From Legionella septentrionalis (lineage in GTDB: Bacteria > Pseudomonadota > Gammaproteobacteria > Legionellales > Legionellaceae), in assembly GCF_003989745.1 (NCBI RefSeq), contig NZ_RZGS01000012.1, positions 1 through 59,894 of the forward strand: a stretch of 59,894 nucleotides of DNA, written 5' to 3'. The notes under the pieces were generated by a model that saw only the letters and a list, made by a program, of their open reading frames with translations, did not search any database and was not told where the DNA came from. Positions 56,290-59,894 of the stretch are shown piece after piece; within the stretch, counting starts at the first letter, position 1, and the number at the start of each line of letters is the position of its first letter. A program made the translations under genes and the position numbers.

Positions 56290-57129
56290 ATGAGAAAACC
56301 AATTGTATCCTTGCTGTCTATTTTGGCTTTAAATGCAGCTGCCAAAGAAATCACCCAAGAAGAATATAATAAGACGTTCAAAGGTTATAATGCCTGTTTT
56401 ATTTTGTATGATGTGAATAAAAATAAAATTATCAGTAAATATAATCCTAAAAATTATTGTAATCAGCGAGTTGCTCCTGATTCTACATTTAAAATTGCTT
56501 TGTCGCTGATGGCCTTTGATAGTGGCGCGAGCCATGAGAGCACGGTATTCAAATGGAATGGAAAGAAAAGTGCTTTGTTAGATTGGAACCATGATCAAAC
56601 CCCAGAGAGCTGGCTTAAATATTCAGTCGTTTGGGTTTCTCAACAACTTACTCAACGAATGGGCGATACACGTATCAAGGGTTATTTGGCCAAATTTAAA
56701 TACGGCAATCAGGATTTCAGCGGTGATCCTGGTAAGAACAATGGACTTCAATATGCCTGGTTAAGCAGTAGCCTAAAAATATCTGCCATGGAACAATTGA
56801 ATTTCTTAAAAGCTTTTTATGCAGGCGCTTTGCCTGTTTCCAAAGAAGCTTTGCATTTGACTAAGAAGAACATGTATCAAGGCCAATTGGAAAATGGCGC
56901 TGACTTGTATGGTAAAACAGGGAGCGGGCGCCACGGAGCCAGCGAGCGGGCGTCTAACCCTAGCTTGTTAAGGGATGGCTGGTTTATCGGGTTTGTGGAG
57001 AAGGGGAGCCAACAATATTTGTTTATAAGCAACTTATCGGATAAAACACCTCCGGCCCCTATGGATAAAGCATTCGGCAGCGCTGTTTTAAAACCGATCA
57101 CAGTTAAGCTACTTAATGAATATTTGTAA
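56290..57129 (+). CDS. OXA-type class D beta-lactamase
   Basis: A 279-residue precursor. The signal peptide starts MRKPIVSLLSILALNAAAK. The active-site motif is DSTFKIA, with S65 and K68 (acylated and carbamylated in this class). The second motif reads YSVVWVS with S112, V113 and V114, and the third is YGKTGSG with K209-T210-G211. WLKYSV and the conserved Trp in W-V-S match class D. Legionella OXA enzymes such as OXA-29 are the nearest in my memory, but the exact allele cannot be stated. The frame is open further upstream to 56212; I take the ATG at 56290 because the signal peptide begins there. The spectrum is not readable from sequence. Confidence 0.9.
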   Translation: MRKPIVSLLSILALNAAAKEITQEEYNKTFKGYNACFILYDVNKNKIISKYNPKNYCNQRVAPDSTFKIALSLMAFDSGASHESTVFKWNGKKSALLDWNHDQTPESWLKYSVVWVSQQLTQRMGDTRIKGYLAKFKYGNQDFSGDPGKNNGLQYAWLSSSLKISAMEQLNFLKAFYAGALPVSKEALHLTKKNMYQGQLENGADLYGKTGSGRHGASERASNPSLLRDGWFIGFVEKGSQQYLFISNLSDKTPPAPMDKAFGSAVLKPITVKLLNEYL

Positions 57130-57139
57130 CCTTAGGCTG

Positions 57140-57180
57140 ACTAATCCCCCGCATAATTCTCTCTCATTCGAGGGATTAGT
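57140..57180 (+). terminator. hairpin after the beta-lactamase gene
   Basis: ACTAATCCC at 57140-57148 pairs with GGGATTAGT at 57172-57180 over a 23-base loop. The loop is long and no T run follows, so termination is uncertain. It lies 11 bases after the stop codon. Confidence 0.4.
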
Positions 57181-57195
57181 AGTTCATTATCGCTT

Positions 57196-57300
57196 TTATT
57201 TTGAGCTGCTATAGTTTGTGCAGGCTGGGCAAAATAAACCACAGCTGGTAATTAAAGAAGTAGAACCAAATAGTACTAATATTAATGCTATTGTTTTCAT
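57196..57300 (-). CDS. small lipoprotein, 34 residues
   Basis: A short frame reads MKTIALILVLFGSTSLITSC followed by GLFCPACTNYSSSK and a stop. The signal peptide ends in the lipobox LITSC, so Cys20 would be lipidated and the mature protein would have only 15 residues. AAGGATG lies eight bases before the ATG. It is too short for most gene finders but has every feature of an entericidin-like or similar small lipoprotein. Function unknown. Confidence 0.6.
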   Translation of the reverse strand: MKTIALILVLFGSTSLITSCGLFCPACTNYSSSK

Positions 57301-57489
57301 AATGGCATCCTTGCTTAAAATGTGTTCAATAATAGTGTATACAGAGTTTTTGAATTTTACAAATAGAAAAAATAAAACAATGGGGCGGGTAAATTAATAA
57401 GAATTTATATTCTAGGTTTAACGGAAGGATTTGCCAATAAAATCAGTATTCACCGGCGCTCAGGCAAATGAATACTGTAGAAAATCTCT

Positions 57490-58026
57490 CTATGAAATTT
57501 TTTTATAAGTTACTGTTTGATCAAAATCCATTTTTTTACCATTCGGCATGGTCATGCTACCTTTGGCATGCATGATCATCTCATTTCCTTTGATTTCAAA
57601 AGTGCGCGTTTCATTAAATCGATCATTACCATCCGTGAGTTCAAGCTTGTTATCTGAAAAAGTGCCAGTACCCGTTGCAGCATTATCAGCTCCCCAGCTA
57701 TCAAACCACCAGGTTTTGGCTTGACCATTTGCGGTAAGACCAAACACGCCTTTTCCTTCATATTGCACATCTGCGCGGTTATCGCCTTTGGTATTTAATT
57801 CAAGTATCAGATATTGGTGATTCAGTGCCCAGCGAATTTTCATAGTTTCCTGCATTTTCATGCCCATCATATTGCTTTCGCCGCGCCAGATTCCCACCAT
57901 CTGATCATAAACTTTATTCTCGACGGGTTTTGGCGGTTGCATCATCTGACTCTCATTGCTTGCAGTCTCGGCTGCATAAGCACTGCTTGCTAAAAGAGCT
58001 ATAGAAATTGCCAAAATTTTTTTCAT
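57490..58026 (-). CDS. exported DUF1579-like protein
   Basis: A 178-residue precursor with a signal peptide (MKKILAISIALLASSAYAAE). The mature part is a lipocalin-like beta barrel by residue pattern: VGIWRGESNMMGMKMQETMK, LELNTKGDNRADVQYEGKG, GQAKTWWFDSWGADN. It belongs to the DUF1579 group, whose ligand is unknown. AAGGAAG precedes the ATG at 58026; the open frame reaches 27 codons further upstream without a signal-peptide start. Confidence 0.8.
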   Translation of the reverse strand: MKKILAISIALLASSAYAAETASNESQMMQPPKPVENKVYDQMVGIWRGESNMMGMKMQETMKIRWALNHQYLILELNTKGDNRADVQYEGKGVFGLTANGQAKTWWFDSWGADNAATGTGTFSDNKLELTDGNDRFNETRTFEIKGNEMIMHAKGSMTMPNGKKMDFDQTVTYKKIS

Positions 58027-58158
58027 AATGCTTCCTTTTATCCATAAAATAAAGTACTTAAGTCTAACAACTTCATAGGCTATGTACAGAGATTTTATTA
58101 AATCCATTGTTTGTTATACTTTGCTGGCGCAATTTTATAGCATGGAGTTCATAAGACT

Positions 58159-58824
58159 ATGGGAATAAAAAATATAATTTTTGATTTGGGCGGTGTGATT
58201 CTTAATTTAGATTACAAATTAACTGAAGAAAAATTTCATCGATTAAGCGTAGGACGCTACAACCAAAAAGAATTTTCAAAAATTTTTGATGATTATGAAA
58301 CAGGTAAATTAACTTCCTCCACTTTTAGAAAGGAATTAATGACCCGTTTGGATTTGGAAATTTCTGAGGAAGAGTTTGACTCCATCTGGAACGCACTGTT
58401 AATTGATATACCTGTAGAGCGACTAGAGTATATTAAAAAATTACGAAGTTCTTACAATACTTTTTTATTCAGCAATACCAATGAAATCCATTTAAAAGAA
58501 ATCTTAAGACTTTGTGAACGAGATTGTCAGGTAAATAATTTTGAGGGTTGTTTCAATGCGCAATATTTTTCTCATATTTTCGGCATGAGAAAACCGCATG
58601 TGGAATCATTTACGCGACTTTTAAATGAGTGTCAGTTAAATGCCGATGAAACCGTATTTATTGATGATTTATTACCTAACGTACAAGGGGCTAAAGAAGC
58701 GGGCCTGCATACCATCCATTTTACCTCAGATAGGGATTTTATGAAGATCGAGGCTTATATTGCCGAAATGAATAACCAGGAAAATGTTGCAGAAGAAGTT
58801 CCAACGAATTCATTGGTGATATAA
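58159..58824 (+). CDS. HAD-superfamily hydrolase, YihX type
   Basis: A 221-residue HAD phosphatase of subfamily IA-v3. Motif I is IFDLGGVI (Asp nucleophile in DLGG, as in YihX). SNTNEIHLKE carries motif II (Thr or Asn near residue 103), and FIDDLLPNVQGAKEAG is motif IV with both aspartates. MRKPHVESF is motif III (Lys). The substrate, a sugar phosphate or nucleotide, cannot be told. It stands alone and is followed by a hairpin. Confidence 0.85.
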   Translation: MGIKNIIFDLGGVILNLDYKLTEEKFHRLSVGRYNQKEFSKIFDDYETGKLTSSTFRKELMTRLDLEISEEEFDSIWNALLIDIPVERLEYIKKLRSSYNTFLFSNTNEIHLKEILRLCERDCQVNNFEGCFNAQYFSHIFGMRKPHVESFTRLLNECQLNADETVFIDDLLPNVQGAKEAGLHTIHFTSDRDFMKIEAYIAEMNNQENVAEEVPTNSLVI

Positions 58825-58829
58825 AAATA

Positions 58830-58874
58830 GCGGGCGAAATGGTTTATTCTTTAAAAAATACCAGTTTCACCCGC
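58830..58874. terminator. bidirectional terminator between HAD gene and the disordered-protein gene
   Basis: GCGGGCGAAATGGT at 58830-58843 pairs imperfectly with ACCAGTTTCACCCGC at 58860-58874 (GCGGG with CCCGC, GAAA with TTTC). It lies between convergent genes, and both strands have T-rich sequence after the stem (attgttatttt; ctattttta on the minus strand). Confidence 0.6.
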
Positions 58875-58883
58875 ATTGTTATT

Positions 58884-59498
58884 TTAACAAAATTTAGGTA
58901 AGAGCATTTCTGTGTCCATCTCCGTTTCTTCCGGATTTCTCGGTGGGGTTTGAAACGCCTCGGTCAAGGTACGGATGGTTAAGAGGTCTAATGCCTTCTC
59001 GCTAACCGTTTCAGCATTGACCAAATTGGAAATTTTAATCCTTTGAGATTCAGCACTTGCCATGATAGTAGGTCTTGTATTCGGTGTTACTGAAGGGCTT
59101 TGTTGCATTGAAAGGTTAGGGTTAGAATTTCCAGAAGCCCCAAAAAAAGTTTGCTGGGTTGTGCTTGAATTCGACGCGGAATCTTCAGCTGCAGCGTAAT
59201 AATGATTGTTAATATAAAAATTCTGTACAATGGTATGCTGTGGAGAAATGTTAGTCTGCTGCGGGGGATTCGCGCCAGGATGAACCGCGTTTGCTACTCT
59301 TGCTGCACGTTGCAGTTGAGCATCACCTATTTGCTGCTGGGAATTTGAGCTGGAGCGGTCTGGGTTTGTTGTTCTTGGTGCGCGCTGCACTTGCGGTCGA
59401 GCATCACCTAATTGTTGCGTATTTTGATTAAATCTGAAGACGAATTGATTTTCAACTACAGGGCGGTTGGCTTTAGGGTTAGAGTTTCTTTTCGTCAT
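58884..59498 (-). CDS. disordered Gln/Asn/Pro-rich protein, effector-like
   Basis: These 204 residues have no recognised domain and almost no hydrophobic core. They contain a duplicated block of about 27 residues (QQLGDARPQVQRAPRT near residue 28; QQIGDAQLQRAARVAN near 55). After a Gln/Ser/Thr-rich stretch, the C-terminal 50 residues look more ordered, and the end is acidic (NPEETEMDTEMLLPKFC). An acidic Glu-rich C-terminus is a feature of many Dot/Icm signals. AAGGT lies eight bases before the ATG. The effector role is inference. Confidence 0.6.
   Translation of the reverse strand: MTKRNSNPKANRPVVENQFVFRFNQNTQQLGDARPQVQRAPRTTNPDRSSSNSQQQIGDAQLQRAARVANAVHPGANPPQQTNISPQHTIVQNFYINNHYYAAAEDSASNSSTTQQTFFGASGNSNPNLSMQQSPSVTPNTRPTIMASAESQRIKISNLVNAETVSEKALDLLTIRTLTEAFQTPPRNPEETEMDTEMLLPKFC
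59318..59410 (-). repeat. 81-base duplicated unit in the disordered-protein gene
   Basis: The sequence gagcatcaccta occurs at 59318 and again at 59399, 81 bases apart. It encodes the repeated GDAR/Q block in frame, so the gene grew by an in-frame tandem duplication. Confidence 0.5.
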
Positions 59499-59788
59499 AA
59501 TTTACCTTTGTGTTTAAAGTATTTATAAATAAGCCAATTATTATACAGTATATTGTTCTTATTTTCAACAGAACTACGATGGCATGATTTCGTACACCAC
59601 CGCCTCAGTTGAGCAATAACCCGTTTTGTCGCCCCGAGTTTCCTATAATCACTTAGCATTTATGCACGCTTGCATTACCCAATGAAATTAGGTCATTTGA
59701 TTAATTAAATTAGGCAACGTCCCTAAAGTTTTTTAGACAAGATTTCATCTTAAATTGAGCACAAATTTTTCTATTCACTTCGATCTAC
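59499..59788. other. intergenic stretch without a recognisable gene
   Basis: About 290 AT-rich bases upstream of the disordered-protein gene with no convincing open frame, RNA gene or repeat. Confidence 0.5.
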
Positions 59789-59789
59789 C

Positions 59790-59844
59790 CCCTCTCCCGC
59801 GATAGGAGCTTTGATAGTATGATGATGCCCTTCGCGGGAGAGGG
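59790..59844. repeat. REP-like palindrome
   Basis: CCCTCTCCCGCGA at 59790-59802 is the exact inverted repeat of TCGCGGGAGAGGG at 59832-59844 (13 bp, 29-base loop). It is followed by ttggggagaggg. G/C-rich palindromes of this kind are scattered REP or MITE repeats in many proteobacterial genomes. The window contains one copy. Confidence 0.6.
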
Positions 59845-59894
59845 TTGGGGAGAGGGAAATGGACAAATCTGCGCTAAGACAACGAGCCCGTAGT

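Noticed and set aside
1-59894. tRNA, rRNA or CRISPR sequence
   Set aside because: No cloverleaf, rRNA core or regular repeat-spacer array was seen by eye on either strand.

Overview
The window is chromosomal DNA from a Legionella-type gammaproteobacterium (AT-rich, about 40% G+C by eye). This rests on three things: conserved core blocks (pilBCD; dacA-dat-ybeD-lipB followed by lssY/lssZ homologues; accD-folC-dedD-cvpA; lnt-leuS-lptE-holA), an OXA-type class D beta-lactamase, and several proteins built like Dot/Icm type IV effectors (leucine-rich repeats, C-terminal membrane hairpins, protease-like or hydrolase-like domains). The species cannot be fixed from the sequence alone. It is probably not a transferable element: most of the window is housekeeping genes with effector-like and accessory genes between them.

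Layout. 1-175: tail of an IS5-family transposase cut by the window edge. 344-1924: a BspA-type leucine-rich-repeat protein with a C-terminal membrane segment. 2276-6087: type IV pilus genes pilD, pilC and pilB on the minus strand. 6266-6997: a YafS-like methyltransferase. 7002-15671: one 2889-residue protein combining leucine-rich repeats, a YopT-like Cys-His-Asp triad and two intact AAA+ modules, with up to two decayed ones. 15903-16800: DUF1820 gene and hpt. 16916-23387: cell-envelope and lipoate genes on the minus strand. 23509-25098: RlpA and an L,D-transpeptidase. 25247-28612: accD, folC, a SPOR protein and cvpA; nadD converges on cvpA. 29303-31251: a papain/transglutaminase-like protein followed by a MbcA/RES toxin-antitoxin pair with a palindromic operator. 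31258-34889: an effector-like protein and a hybrid sensor kinase. 35108-38272: an aminotransferase, a DUF4349 protein and a DJ-1/PfpI protein. 38336-45393: a deacetylase, then holA, a small Cys-rich secreted protein, lptE, leuS and lnt. 45567-51877: a likely lysine/fatty-acid catabolic run (saccharopine dehydrogenase family, ALDH7-like, FadN-type, FadA). 52012-59498: a charged small protein, a diguanylate cyclase, an alpha/beta hydrolase with a membrane hairpin, small secreted proteins, a ruined methyltransferase, the beta-lactamase, a small lipoprotein, a DUF1579 protein, a HAD phosphatase and a disordered Gln/Asn/Pro-rich protein. The right edge carries a REP-like palindrome.

The most unusual item is the giant protein at 7002-15671. 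A predicted cysteine protease joined to leucine-rich repeats and a dynein/midasin-style AAA+ array is not an architecture I recognise. The second is a smaller Cys-His-Asp protein immediately upstream of the toxin-antitoxin operon. Assignments rest on motifs read by eye from the translated sequence; no database search was run.
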